DNA from: an uncultured Collinsella sp.
GTDB lineage: Bacteria; Actinomycetota; Coriobacteriia; Coriobacteriales; Coriobacteriaceae
Reading direction: 5' to 3'
Assembly (NCBI GenBank): GCA_900549555.1
Contig: UROO01000010.1
Location: 1 to 35,273, forward strand
Length of the DNA stretch: 35,273 bases
A program made the translations under genes and the position numbers. Positions 7,425 to 14,905 of this stretch are shown in pieces (the stretch's first letter is position 1; each line of letters starts with the position of its first letter). The notes below the pieces were generated by a model. That model made no database searches and was not told the DNA's origin. It worked only from the letters and a program-made list of their open reading frames with translations.

Positions 7425-8843
7425 GTTCTTCTCCTTCGCTTCCGCGATCTGGATGCGCTTATTCCATTGGGCGGCGACGGCCAAGCGCTCGTCTTGGGCG
7501 CGACGGCGGGCACTTTCGGCGCGCGACTTGGCCAGCAGCTCTCGGCCGCTCGGCAGCACGTCGAGCGTGGCAAAGTAATCGCCCGGGCGCTCGGCACGGC
7601 GGATGAGGTCGGCTGAGCCATCGGGGCGCAGCAGGACCTCGGCGGAGCGCAGGCGTCCGTTGTAGTTGTAGCCCATGGAGTAGCCATGCGCACCGGTATC
7701 GTGGATCACAAGCAGGTCGCCCATGTCGACATGCGGTAACTCGCGATCGATGGCGAACTTGTCGTTGTTCTCGCATAGGTTGCCCGTGATGTCGTAGGTG
7801 TCCGTAACGGGTACTGCGGTCTTGTCGGCGCCACCCGGCTGGCCCATTACCGTAATGTGGTGGTAGGCGCCATACATGGCAGGGCGGATCAGATCGACGG
7901 CGCTTGCATCGACACCGATATAGTCCTTGTAGATCTGCTTCTCGTGGATGGCCTTGGTGACCAGGCAGCCGTAGGGGCCCATCATAAAGCGGCCCATTTC
8001 GGTGCAGATGGCCACATCGCCCATACCGGCGGGAACCAGGATCTCGTCGTAGGCCGCGTGCACCCCCTCGCCGATGGCATGAATGTCGTTGGCCTGCTGC
8101 TCGGGTAGATAGGGGATGCCGATGCCGCCGGACAGATTGATGAAGGCAACATGTGCGCCGGTCTCGCGCTCCAGGCGCACGGCAAGCTCAAAGAGGATGC
8201 GCGCGAGCTTGGGGTAGTAGTCGTTGGTGACGGTGTTGCTGGCAAGGAATGCGTGGATGCCAAAGTCCTCGGCGCCCTTGGCTTTGAGCATGCGGAAGGC
8301 CTCGAAGAGTTGCTCGGTGGTCATGCCGTATTTGGAGTCGCCGGGGTTATCCATGATGCCGTTGGAGAGCTGGAACAGGCCACCCGGATTAAAGCGGCAG
8401 CTGACCGTCTTGGGGATGGGCCCCGCAACGCGCTCAAAGAACTCAATGTGGCTGATGTCGTCAAAGTTGACGATGGCACCCAGCTTGTCGGCGAGTTCAA
8501 AGTCCGCCGCCGGCGTGTCGTTGGACGAGAACATAATGTCGTGTCCCGTGATGCCCAGCGAACGGGCAATCATGAGCTCGGTATAGCTCGAGCAATCGCA
8601 GCCGCAGCCGTATTCGTTGAGAATGGAGATGAGCGCCGGGTTGGGATTGGCCTTGACGGCAAAGTATTCCTTAAAGCCCGGGTTCCATGCGAAGGCGTCG
8701 CGCACCTCTTGCATGTTGCGGCGGATGCCCGTCTCGTCATATAGATGAAACGGCGTGGGGAACTGCTCGACGATATGCTCGAGCGTCTCCTTGTCCACAA
8801 ACGGCTGCTTGGCCGCATATGCCTCGTTGGGGGTCAATGCCAT
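6534..8843 (-). CDS. lysA-dapA: In-frame fusion of diaminopimelate decarboxylase (LysA) and 4-hydroxy-tetrahydrodipicolinate synthase (DapA)
   Basis: One open frame of 769 codons joins the last and first dedicated enzymes of lysine synthesis. Residues 1 to about 420 are a PLP-dependent DAP decarboxylase: Lys64 in YFAVKANPNP, SGGIGIPY, EMGRFMMGPYG, the catalytic-cysteine block GNLCENNDK, and DTGAHGYSMGYNYNGRLR. About 50 charged, probably helical residues follow (SGRELLAKSRAESARRRAQ and on). Residues 474-769 are a complete DapA: GTTGES, YNIPGR and the Schiff-base lysine in GIKEASG. I checked the junction codon by codon and found no stop. The junction also carries AAGGAG six bases before the DapA ATG, so a separate DapA may be made as well. 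It heads the operon lysA-dapA, dapB, dapH behind a lysine riboswitch. Whether the full fusion protein accumulates is unknown. Confidence 0.9.
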   Translation of the reverse strand: MALTPNEAYAAKQPFVDKETLEHIVEQFPTPFHLYDETGIRRNMQEVRDAFAWNPGFKEYFAVKANPNPALISILNEYGCGCDCSSYTELMIARSLGITGHDIMFSSNDTPAADFELADKLGAIVNFDDISHIEFFERVAGPIPKTVSCRFNPGGLFQLSNGIMDNPGDSKYGMTTEQLFEAFRMLKAKGAEDFGIHAFLASNTVTNDYYPKLARILFELAVRLERETGAHVAFINLSGGIGIPYLPEQQANDIHAIGEGVHAAYDEILVPAGMGDVAICTEMGRFMMGPYGCLVTKAIHEKQIYKDYIGVDASAVDLIRPAMYGAYHHITVMGQPGGADKTAVPVTDTYDITGNLCENNDKFAIDRELPHVDMGDLLVIHDTGAHGYSMGYNYNGRLRSAEVLLRPDGSADLIRRAERPGDYFATLDVLPSGRELLAKSRAESARRRAQDERLAVAAQWNKRIQIAEAKEKNMDIRNLEGSIVALVTPFKKDGSVDFDALERLIDFHLQNGTDAILTLGTTGESATMTDDEDNSVVAAVVKHVAGRVPVIAGSGSNSTQTMLTKSLTYQGLGADGLLLITPYYNKSNEEGIYQHFKTVADAVDIPCILYNIPGRCGCGISERNVERLAAHPNIMGIKEASGNVAYAAKIAHLLSDDFRMYSGEDALTVPLMSLGASGTISVWADVQPQLVHDMCRAYLDGDVERARDIQIAGQPLINALFSEVNPIPVKEALAQMGMIEANYRMPLCPMADDTRSALTDALKGAGLLD
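7422..7436 (-). promoter_or_regulatory. Strong internal ribosome binding site and start for DapA
   Basis: On the minus strand AAGGAG (7436-7431) lies six bases before ATG (7424-7422). The same bases encode AKEKNM of the LysA-DapA linker. This site decides whether DapA is also made as a free protein. Confidence 0.75.
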
Positions 8844-8856
8844 GTCCCGTAAACCT

Positions 8857-8921
8857 CGCTATCCAGACGGCGCCATCTGCGCATCGAATCCGCATAGCGT
8901 GGACCCAATGTCCGGATAGCG
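8857..8921 (-). promoter_or_regulatory. Expression platform of the lysA leader: alternative stem next to the ribosome site
   Basis: On the minus strand CGCTATCCGGAC (8921-8910) can pair with GTCTGGATAGCG (8868-8857), 12 positions with one G-U wobble. The first arm also holds the 3' side of riboswitch stem P1, so the two pairings exclude each other. The second arm ends directly at the GAGG ribosome site of lysA. No U-tract terminator is visible, which favours translational control. The direction of the switch is not clear from sequence. Confidence 0.55.
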
Positions 8922-9071
8922 CTCCCGCATTGCTGCAGACAGTCCTGTGGGTGTTTCCCGCAGGCCCACCAGGTTGTTCGTGCCCGAAAAGCCCAGTTCG
9001 GCGGGTTTCGCCTCCCCACGGGGTCAAAGCCTGCCGGCTCGCCCGCGGTTCTTCGTGCCCGCGCCTCTATC
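8915..9071 (-). ncRNA. Lysine riboswitch (L-box) aptamer
   Basis: The leader of lysA-dapA holds the L-box landmarks in order on the minus strand: GATAGAGGCGCGGGCACGA from 9071, GGGGAGGCGAAACCCGCCGA near 9018-8999, CTGGG near 8995-8991, GGGAAACACCC near 8958-8948, and ACTGTC at 8943-8938. P1 can form between GATAG (9071-9067) and CTATC (8919-8915). The roughly 157-base length fits the class. The ligand is lysine by family knowledge, and the controlled genes make lysine. Part of the more than 300-base gap 8844-9221. Confidence 0.85.
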
Positions 9072-9082
9072 AAGTGGTAACG

Positions 9083-9111
9083 ACCCTACCACGTTGCACT
9101 TTAGCAAACAA
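9083..9111 (-). promoter_or_regulatory. Probable promoter of the lysine operon
   Basis: On the minus strand TTGTTT (9111-9106) and TAGGGT (9088-9083) are separated by 17 bases. Transcription would start just upstream of the riboswitch P1 stem. The -10 match is modest. The facing gene at 9222 must start from the same short region, where TATATAAC near 9121-9128 is the only A/T-rich candidate. Confidence 0.5.
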
Positions 9112-9221
9112 GAGTATTCGTATATAACGTTTAAAAAATGCAGCAATATGCTGGAAACATGTGTGCCACAATCCTGTATCACAATAAGTTGCAACAGATA
9201 TGCCTCACGAAGGGATCCTCT

Positions 9222-10409
9222 ATGACCGAGCTCCAAGAACTCCGTCGCTATCGCCGCGACCTGCATCGCATTCCGGAGCTCGATTTCGATCTTCCGCAAA
9301 CCATCGCTTATGTCGAGGGCGTGTTGGCACCACTCACCTGCGAGGTGACCCATCCGTGCCCCAGCTGCGTCTGCGCTTTCTTCGACTCTGGCGTTGGTGC
9401 CGTGCATGCCACGGCGATTCGCGCCGACATGGACGCCCTGCCCATCGCGGAGGCGACGGGTGCGGCCTTTGCCTCGACGCATTCCGGAAAGATGCACGCC
9501 TGCGGACACGATGGACACATGGCCATGGCACTTGCGGCGGCTACCTTTGTCGATCGCACGATTCGTGAGCAGCCGGGTGCCATCAAGCGCAACGTACTCT
9601 TTGTGTTCCAGCCTGCCGAGGAGACGACCGGTGGTGCCAAGACGGTATGCGAGAGCGGTGTGTTTGAGCGCTGCGGGGTCGACCGCATTTTTGGCTTTCA
9701 CGTGTGGCCCGATCTGCCTGCGAACACGTTGGCGAGCTGCTCCGGTCCATTGCTGGCGCGCTCGAGTGAGACGCACGTGCACATTCACGGGACAAGCATC
9801 CATATCGCCAAGACCTACGGCGTTCCCGTAAACGAATCGCACGATGCTGCGCTGGCGGCTGCCAAGTTCTTGGTTGCCGAGCGTGAATTGATGGACGAGT
9901 TGGGCGCCGATGAACCCTGCATTGGTAAGTTCGGCCTGCTGCAGGCCGGGACCGTCTGCAACGCGGTGGCGGGGGAGGCCCGTGTTGCCGGCAGCCTGCG
10001 TGTGTTTACGGACGACATGTTCGACCGTGCGCGCGAGGGCGTGCACCGTGTACTCGACGAGGCGTGCGCTGCAACGGGCTGCACGTACGATCTCGATTTT
10101 GCCGAGGGCTATCCGCCGGTCGACAACGACCCCGAGTTGTTTGCCAATGTCGCGCCTGCCTTGCCCGAGCTGCAGCTCGTGGATGAGCCTTTGCTGATTG
10201 CCGAGGACTTCGCTTTCTATCAGCGCCATCTGCCGGGTGTGTTCTTCTTGCTGGGCACGGGCGTTCCTGTCAGTCAGGATAATCCGAGCGACGCCGAGGG
10301 CTGCCCCGCCTATGCCACGAGTGCCCTGCATACTGATACTATGCTCTTTGACGAGGAAGTCCTGCTCAAAGGCCTCGATGTCTACAAACGATTACTTTTG
10401 CTTGGTTAA
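9222..10409 (+). CDS. M20D metallo-amidohydrolase, probable N-acetyl-diaminopimelate deacetylase
   Basis: The 395-residue protein belongs to the M20D amidohydrolases (N-acyl amino acid deacetylase, hippurate hydrolase, YkuR/N-acetyl-DAP deacetylase). Metal ligands are visible in ACGHDGH (Cys94, His96), PAEET (Glu133 and Glu134, base and ligand), FGFHVWP (His160) and the C-terminal SALHTD. The ATG at 9222 is chosen because AAGGGA lies six bases upstream and the family opening ELRRYRRDLHRIPELDF follows directly. The frame extends to 9138 without support. It is divergent from the lysine operon across 378 bases. That operon contains dapH, which needs exactly such a deacetylase, so the N-acetyl-DAP role is a good inference but not proven by residues. 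Confidence 0.85.
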   Translation: MTELQELRRYRRDLHRIPELDFDLPQTIAYVEGVLAPLTCEVTHPCPSCVCAFFDSGVGAVHATAIRADMDALPIAEATGAAFASTHSGKMHACGHDGHMAMALAAATFVDRTIREQPGAIKRNVLFVFQPAEETTGGAKTVCESGVFERCGVDRIFGFHVWPDLPANTLASCSGPLLARSSETHVHIHGTSIHIAKTYGVPVNESHDAALAAAKFLVAERELMDELGADEPCIGKFGLLQAGTVCNAVAGEARVAGSLRVFTDDMFDRAREGVHRVLDEACAATGCTYDLDFAEGYPPVDNDPELFANVAPALPELQLVDEPLLIAEDFAFYQRHLPGVFFLLGTGVPVSQDNPSDAEGCPAYATSALHTDTMLFDEEVLLKGLDVYKRLLLLG

Positions 10410-10437
10410 TTGACGTGGACGTTTGTTCTCGAAAGTA

Positions 10438-10450
10438 CGAACAAATGTAC
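10438..10450 (+). promoter_or_regulatory. LexA-box-like site in the higBA promoter
   Basis: CGAACAAATGTAC matches the Gram-positive SOS-box pattern CGAAC-RNRY-GTTC at all but one base. It overlaps a 7-10-7 inverted repeat, TTTGTTC (10422-10428) and GAACAAA (10439-10445), and ends just before the -10 box, so a repressor here would block transcription. The repeat could instead be the HigA operator. Confidence 0.5.
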
Positions 10451-10452
10451 GC

Positions 10453-10458
10453 TATAAT
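10453..10458 (+). promoter_or_regulatory. Consensus -10 box for higBA
   Basis: A perfect TATAAT sits 51 bases before the higB start. The -35 position is occupied by the inverted repeat rather than by a TTGACA-like sequence, which suggests regulated transcription. Confidence 0.7.
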
Positions 10459-10509
10459 AGGGATGTAACTCTATAGAAACGTTTGACGTTATTAACGTAA
10501 GGCGATACT

Positions 10510-10791
10510 ATGATTGCATCATATAAAGATGAAGACACTGAACGCTTTGCAATGGGTGTGCGGATTAGGAAGTTCATTCCTTTTGAGCGGGTCGCCTTGA
10601 GGAAGATTCGCCAACTGCAGATCTGCGCTTCGCTTGATGATCTTCGCGTTCCGCCATGCAATCGTCTTGAAGCGTTGAAGGGCGATCGCGCCGGTCAATA
10701 TAGTATCCGTGTCAATGAGCGCTATCGGGTCTGTTTTGAGTGGAGACAGGGGATGGCTTGGAATGTTGAAATCGTCGATTATCACAAGTGA
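10510..10791 (+). CDS. higB: HigB-type toxin (RelE superfamily ribosome-dependent mRNA interferase)
   Basis: The 93-residue protein matches the HigB/plasmid-maintenance killer family along its whole length. Landmarks are SLDDLRVPPCNRLEALKGDR, GQYSIRVNERYRVCFEW and the terminal VEIVDYHK. Family members cleave mRNA on the ribosome. AAGG lies seven bases before the ATG. Toxin-before-antitoxin order is typical of hig modules, and the antitoxin frame overlaps its end. The family is often horizontally spread, but base composition here is close to that of neighbouring genes. Confidence 0.94.
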   Translation: MIASYKDEDTERFAMGVRIRKFIPFERVALRKIRQLQICASLDDLRVPPCNRLEALKGDRAGQYSIRVNERYRVCFEWRQGMAWNVEIVDYHK

Positions 10792-11104
10792 CAAAACTGA
10801 TGCTGGCTTGTTGTCGCCGGTGGCCCCCGGCGAGCTTCTCAAAGAGGAATTTCTTGTCCCTATGGGTATTTCTCAATATCGCCTTGCTAAGGAGACCGGG
10901 ATTCCGGCTCAGCGTATTGGGCAGATTATTTTGGGAAGGCGTCGTGTTACGGCTGACACCGATCTTCGTCTTTGCCGCTACTTTGGCCTGACGGATGGCT
11001 ATTGGCTTCGAGCCCAGATGGCGTTTGATCTCGAGGCAGAGAAGAGGCGCATCGAACCGGAACTGGATAAGATCGTTCCCGTTCAGCAGGCCGTTGCGTT
11101 GTAG
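10763..11104 (+). CDS. higA: HigA-type antitoxin, XRE-family HTH protein
   Basis: This is a 113-residue antitoxin with the HigA core: PGELLKEEFLVPMGISQYRL, the HTH segment AKETGIPAQRIGQIILGRRR (about residues 41-60) and the dimer region DTDLRLCRYFGLTDGYWLR. It neutralises HigB and represses the operon by family knowledge. The ATG at 10763 gives a 29-base overlap with higB. Further upstream ATGs in this frame lie deep inside higB and are less likely. A TTG start at 10766 is also possible, so the exact start is uncertain. Confidence 0.9.
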   Translation: MLKSSIITSDKTDAGLLSPVAPGELLKEEFLVPMGISQYRLAKETGIPAQRIGQIILGRRRVTADTDLRLCRYFGLTDGYWLRAQMAFDLEAEKRRIEPELDKIVPVQQAVAL

Positions 11105-11133
11105 CGCTCAAAGATGTTGAGGTTGGAGTGACG

Positions 11134-11457
11134 ATGGAACGACGCCGGCAGTCTGCCGTGTTTAGTCCTGGTGGGTGTGGGTGCGGCTTGCTGCTGCTCC
11201 CGGTTATTGCTGTGAGCATTGGCGTGATGTTTGCGCTTGCTGGACTGGCGGCAGCGGCACTTGTGCTGTTGATTGTGGCCATTGGCATGACGATTTGGCT
11301 GTGCCGTTCTCGCGAGCAACGTCGTGCCGATGGCAAGACCAATGTCGGATGGGTCTTCTTTCTGATCATTGCGTACCTGCTGAGTGTCAGCTACCTGGTG
11401 TTCTTTGTCCTGTTGATGATCAGTGCCTTTACCGGGGAATCCGTCACGGTGGGGTAG
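11134..11457 (+). CDS. Small membrane protein of unknown function
   Basis: The 107-residue protein has an N-terminal basic start (MERRRQSA), a Gly/Cys motif GGCGCG, a long hydrophobic stretch at about residues 17-50 that may cross the membrane once or twice, a charged loop REQRRADGKTN, and a further hydrophobic segment at about 70-100. No family was recognised. The ATG at 11134 follows TTGGAG at six bases; the GTG at 11128 would leave no spacing. It lies 29 bases after higA and may be co-transcribed, but a functional link to the toxin-antitoxin pair is not shown. Confidence 0.7.
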   Translation: MERRRQSAVFSPGGCGCGLLLLPVIAVSIGVMFALAGLAAAALVLLIVAIGMTIWLCRSREQRRADGKTNVGWVFFLIIAYLLSVSYLVFFVLLMISAFTGESVTVG

Positions 11458-11481
11458 GCTTCGACGAGCCTCTTGAGGATG

Positions 11482-11520
11482 AAAAAGGGAACCGGATGGG
11501 AAATGCCCCCATCCGGCTCC
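11482..11520 (-). terminator. Rho-independent terminator of the MFS gene
   Basis: On the minus strand a GGAGCCGGATGGG / CCCATCCGGTTCC stem (11520 to 11487) is followed by CTTTTTC (11487-11481). It lies between convergent genes and may also stop plus-strand transcription. Confidence 0.85.
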
Positions 11521-11544
11521 ATTGCTCAATATTGGCGTGCACTT

Positions 11545-12864
11545 CTACTCGGCTGCCTCGCGGCGAGCGACCTCGTCGATCAAGATAGCGTCGCCGTGCT
11601 TGGCGGCGGCAATGCCCGCGGCCATAATCATGCCCATTGCCGTGATGTAGGCGAAGAGCATCGACGGCGCCACGTCCATGACGATGCCGGAGAGAATCGG
11701 TGTCGCCACCTGAGCCGCCATGCTCACGGTGTAGTAGTAACCGGAGTAGCGGCCCACGCTTTGGGAGCTGCAGCACTCCAGAATCATCGTGTACACGCAC
11801 AGGTCCACGCCGCCCAACGCAACGCCCATCAACAAAAAGACGCCGTACAACACGGGCGAGAAGCCGGGTGCCAGCCAAAGAAGCGCGGGGCACAAAACCA
11901 TGATGACGGCGGTGCCCAGGGCGACCTTTTTGCGGCCGATTTTGAGCGAAAGGTTTGCCAGGGGTACGTAGCTTAGCAGCGCGCCTGCAATCGTCACGAT
12001 ATTGATGATGGCATAGGAACCGCCCTCCATGCCATAGAACAAATCGGCATAACGGCTGATATTGGTGGTCATGGCGTTATAGCTCATGTAGTAGAAAAAC
12101 GTTGCGGCGAGCAGCATGATGATGGAGCGACGCACGTCGGTGTCTGCAACGCGTTCCTTACCGCCGGCCTCGGGGGAGTCGTCTTTGTCAATCTGATCCT
12201 CGTCGATGCCCATTGACAGCGATTTCTCGCGCATCTTTTCGACGAGGGCGGGCTCACGGACAAAGATGCCGTAGACAACGGCTGACACGAGGATAAAGGC
12301 GGCCTGCAAGATAAAGAGCGGAAGATAATCAGGTTTGTCGGCCTTGGGAACCATGACCGAGATGGCGACGAGCATAAGACCCGTTCCCGCATAGCCGACG
12401 ATCTTTTCGATTGAGTCCGCCTTGGTTCGAAGTGGGCGAGGCGTAATATCGGCCACAATGGCAACCGTCATGGTGCGGTAGGCGCATATTGCCAAAAGCG
12501 TGAGGATAATCGCGCCAATGAGCAGAGGTAGGCTGCCCATGTTGTTGGCGATCGCGATGAGCGGGACGGAGAGCATTGCCACCGCGGAGCCGCCCAAGAT
12601 AAAGGGCGTTCGACGCCCGAGTTTGCTTGCGCAGCGGTCCGAGAGGATGCCAAAGAGCGGAAGCAGGAACAGGCCAAAGACATTATCGATGGCCATGATC
12701 GCGCCGGTGAGCGAGTTGGATAGGCCAAAGGTCCCTGTGAGCATCTTGGGAACGATGCCGTCGTAGACCTGCCAAAAGCTGATCATGCCCATAAAGGGTA
12801 GGGAGGCGAGGGCGACGGCCTTGGTGTCGAGCCGGGCCGCCCGCTTAAGATTTGGTTGGGTCAT
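11545..12864 (-). CDS. Major facilitator superfamily transporter (SLC45/GPH-like)
   Basis: The 439-residue protein has about 12 hydrophobic segments and a central acidic cytoplasmic loop (about residues 215-245, MGIDEDQIDKDDSPEAGG). The conserved loop between helices 2 and 3 reads GILSDRCASKLGRRTPFILGG-like, resembling the D-x(n)-G-R-R motif of MFS and of the SLC45/glycoside-pentoside-hexuronide group. The substrate cannot be told. It follows the M20 peptidase gene by 51 bases on the same strand with AGGAG before its ATG. Uptake or export of a peptide-derived or N-acyl amino acid compound is a possible link, while the family resemblance would favour a sugar. Confidence 0.85.
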   Translation of the reverse strand: MTQPNLKRAARLDTKAVALASLPFMGMISFWQVYDGIVPKMLTGTFGLSNSLTGAIMAIDNVFGLFLLPLFGILSDRCASKLGRRTPFILGGSAVAMLSVPLIAIANNMGSLPLLIGAIILTLLAICAYRTMTVAIVADITPRPLRTKADSIEKIVGYAGTGLMLVAISVMVPKADKPDYLPLFILQAAFILVSAVVYGIFVREPALVEKMREKSLSMGIDEDQIDKDDSPEAGGKERVADTDVRRSIIMLLAATFFYYMSYNAMTTNISRYADLFYGMEGGSYAIINIVTIAGALLSYVPLANLSLKIGRKKVALGTAVIMVLCPALLWLAPGFSPVLYGVFLLMGVALGGVDLCVYTMILECCSSQSVGRYSGYYYTVSMAAQVATPILSGIVMDVAPSMLFAYITAMGMIMAAGIAAAKHGDAILIDEVARREAAE

Positions 12865-12915
12865 GCTGGTTCTCCTGGTCGGTAAAAGCGGGGAGGGGTG
12901 CTATCGGCCCCCGTT

Positions 12916-14337
12916 CTACAGTTGTTCAAGGTTGGCGAGAAACGTCACATAGAATTCGATGCCGCGCTTGTAGACGTCGACGCCGATGCGTTCGTTGGCG
13001 GCATGGATGAGCTTACGCGCCTCGCCCGAGTAGATAAAGCCGCAGAAGCGGTAGACGCGATCGCAGATCTCGTTGAACTCGCGCGAGTCGGTACAGGAGT
13101 TCTGCACGTAGGGAGCAAAGCCGGCCTCGGGATAGACACCCGACACGCAGCGATGGATGTAGTTGAAGGCGGCATCGTCTTCGTAAGGCGAGATGGGCGC
13201 GGGCTCGGTGTAGGGAATCGCCTCGTTGATTTCGACGGTGACATGGTCGGGGCTTATGCCCGAGGCGCGGCACTGCTGGGCGGCGAGCTTGCGGGCGCGC
13301 TCAACGGCATCGGCGATGGTCTCGAACGGAGCGATGCGCACGTTGAAGTTGGCGCGAGCAACTGGTGGCAGCACATTGTGCGCATTGGAGCCTTCGAGCT
13401 GCGTGAGCGCATAGGTTGTGCGCAGCATGGCCGAGGTCTCGGGGCTGGCGGCCATAATCTTGGTAACCGCGGGGCGTGTGAGCCAGAGGTTGCCAAAGAT
13501 TGCCTGAAACGTCGCGCTGCTACGGGCACCCAACTCGGTCAGTGTAGCCTCGACGGCAGGCGTGAGCTGCGGCTTGCCGGGGTTGGCCGAGATAGTCTCG
13601 CATACACGGCAGAGAAGACGGCAGGCATCGTTTGCCGCAGGCGTAGAGGCATGGCCGCCGTCGGCGCGCGCCGTGACGGTAAGGTCGACGTGGCCCTTCT
13701 CGGACACACCTACCATGGCAACGGGTTCGGTGACGCCGAGCGGGGCATTGGTTGCCACGGCGCCACCCTCATCGAGCACCATATAGGGATGGATGTTGTG
13801 CTCGCGAAGCCACTGCACTGCATGGGTTGCAGTAGGCGCGGCGATTTCCTCGCCATCGCTCGAGAAGAACCAGACATCGCGCGGGGGAACGAAGCCCTGA
13901 TCGATTAGGTGCTCGGCGGCCTCGAGAAAAGCAGAGACGATGCACTTGGTGTCGAGTGAACCGCGGGCCCAGATTTCGCCGTCGATGATCTCGGCTCCAA
14001 AGGGGTCATGCTTCCAGTCTTGGCCCTCGACGGGCACGACGTCCTGATGCGCCATCATGACGATGGGGTCCAAGGCGGAATCGGCGCCAGGCCAACGCAG
14101 GAGCATGCCAAAGTCGTCGACGCGTGTGAGCTCGGCGACTTTAAAGAAATGCGGATAAAGTCGCTGAAGCGTGGGAATCCACTGGCTGAAGGGCTCATCT
14201 TCGCGCTCGGCGATGTTCTCACGCGAAACGGTGGGGATGCGCAGCAATTCGCAAAAGCGCTCGACGGCTGCCTCGTCTGCCTTGTAGGTGCCTGCATCAA
14301 GAGGCGCGCCCTGTGCGACCGATACCGATGCTCCCAT
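12916..14337 (-). CDS. M20 family metallopeptidase (carboxypeptidase S/PM20D1-like)
   Basis: The 473-residue zinc peptidase is of the M20A/CPS1 type. Metal-site motifs are MMAHQDVVPV (His97, Asp99), ARGSLDTK (Asp129), SSDGEE (Glu163, Glu164) and a C-terminal histidine in RKLIHAANE. A lid/dimerisation domain runs from about residue 215 to 340 (GHVDLTVTARADGGHAS and EGSNAHNVLPP). Relatives release C-terminal amino acids from short peptides or hydrolyse N-acyl amino acids. AAAGGAG lies seven bases before the ATG. No signal peptide is evident, so it is likely cytoplasmic. It is the first gene of a two-gene unit with the MFS carrier. Confidence 0.9.
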   Translation of the reverse strand: MGASVSVAQGAPLDAGTYKADEAAVERFCELLRIPTVSRENIAEREDEPFSQWIPTLQRLYPHFFKVAELTRVDDFGMLLRWPGADSALDPIVMMAHQDVVPVEGQDWKHDPFGAEIIDGEIWARGSLDTKCIVSAFLEAAEHLIDQGFVPPRDVWFFSSDGEEIAAPTATHAVQWLREHNIHPYMVLDEGGAVATNAPLGVTEPVAMVGVSEKGHVDLTVTARADGGHASTPAANDACRLLCRVCETISANPGKPQLTPAVEATLTELGARSSATFQAIFGNLWLTRPAVTKIMAASPETSAMLRTTYALTQLEGSNAHNVLPPVARANFNVRIAPFETIADAVERARKLAAQQCRASGISPDHVTVEINEAIPYTEPAPISPYEDDAAFNYIHRCVSGVYPEAGFAPYVQNSCTDSREFNEICDRVYRFCGFIYSGEARKLIHAANERIGVDVYKRGIEFYVTFLANLEQL

Positions 14338-14447
14338 GGTGGGACTCCTTTCGTGTTGTATATCGAATACGTCAAGATTATCGCCCGCACCGCGCGTGGG
14401 AAATGGCGAAACACGTTGTTCATCTGCGGGCGGCGGGTCGGATAGCC

Positions 14448-14891
14448 TTAGCCGACGATGACCGTGCCGTCTTCGGTCACGGTGATGGCGTCTCCCGTCG
14501 ACACAGCATCGAGAAACTCATCGCCCAGGTTGTCAATGGTGGGCATGGGGGTGTCGGTCCATACACCCGAGAGGATCGCGCCAGCGGCGGCAAGGCTGTC
14601 AATGGGTTTGGAAAACAGCAGGCATGCGGGTTGGCGCCCCATTTTGGTGGCGCAGAAGAGCACCATGCCGCCTGTGGTGGAGCCGATAGTCTGCGGAAGG
14701 CACAAGGCACATCCCGCCAAAGGTTTGCCGTACAAGTCGGGATTGTTTTGGTCGGAACACGTGGCCTTTTTGTCGCCAAACATCAGTGCCTTCTGAAACG
14801 ATGCGAGTGTGTTGAGCCCTCCGTGAGAGACAAGTGCCTTGGCGTGGGCAGTTCCGGGGACAACGACGCGGCCGTGAAAGATTTTTTCCAT
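14448..14891 (-). CDS. Aconitase X small (swivel) subunit, DUF126
   Basis: The 147-residue protein begins MEKIFHGRVVVPG and carries the DUF126 pattern of the aconitase-X swivelling domain, including KPLAGCALCLPQTIGSTTGG with the conserved Ser/Thr loop and a C-terminal DAITVTEDGTVIVG. With the large subunit it would form a dehydratase that removes water from a hydroxy acid at an iron-sulfur or metal site. It starts 14 bases after the large-subunit stop, with GGAAGG upstream. An overlapping longer frame reading up to 15284 is only open sequence inside the large-subunit gene. Confidence 0.9.
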   Translation of the reverse strand: MEKIFHGRVVVPGTAHAKALVSHGGLNTLASFQKALMFGDKKATCSDQNNPDLYGKPLAGCALCLPQTIGSTTGGMVLFCATKMGRQPACLLFSKPIDSLAAAGAILSGVWTDTPMPTIDNLGDEFLDAVSTGDAITVTEDGTVIVG

Positions 14892-14905
14892 GAGGAGTCG
14901 CCTTC

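Noticed and set aside
12898..13908. 336-codon plus-strand frame opposite the M20 peptidase
   Set aside because: Antisense of a gene with intact metal-binding motifs; Gly/Arg-rich with no recognisable domain.
14360..14376. TTGACG followed by TATACA on the minus strand before the M20 peptidase gene
   Set aside because: The two boxes are only about 7 bases apart, far too close for a sigma-70 promoter.
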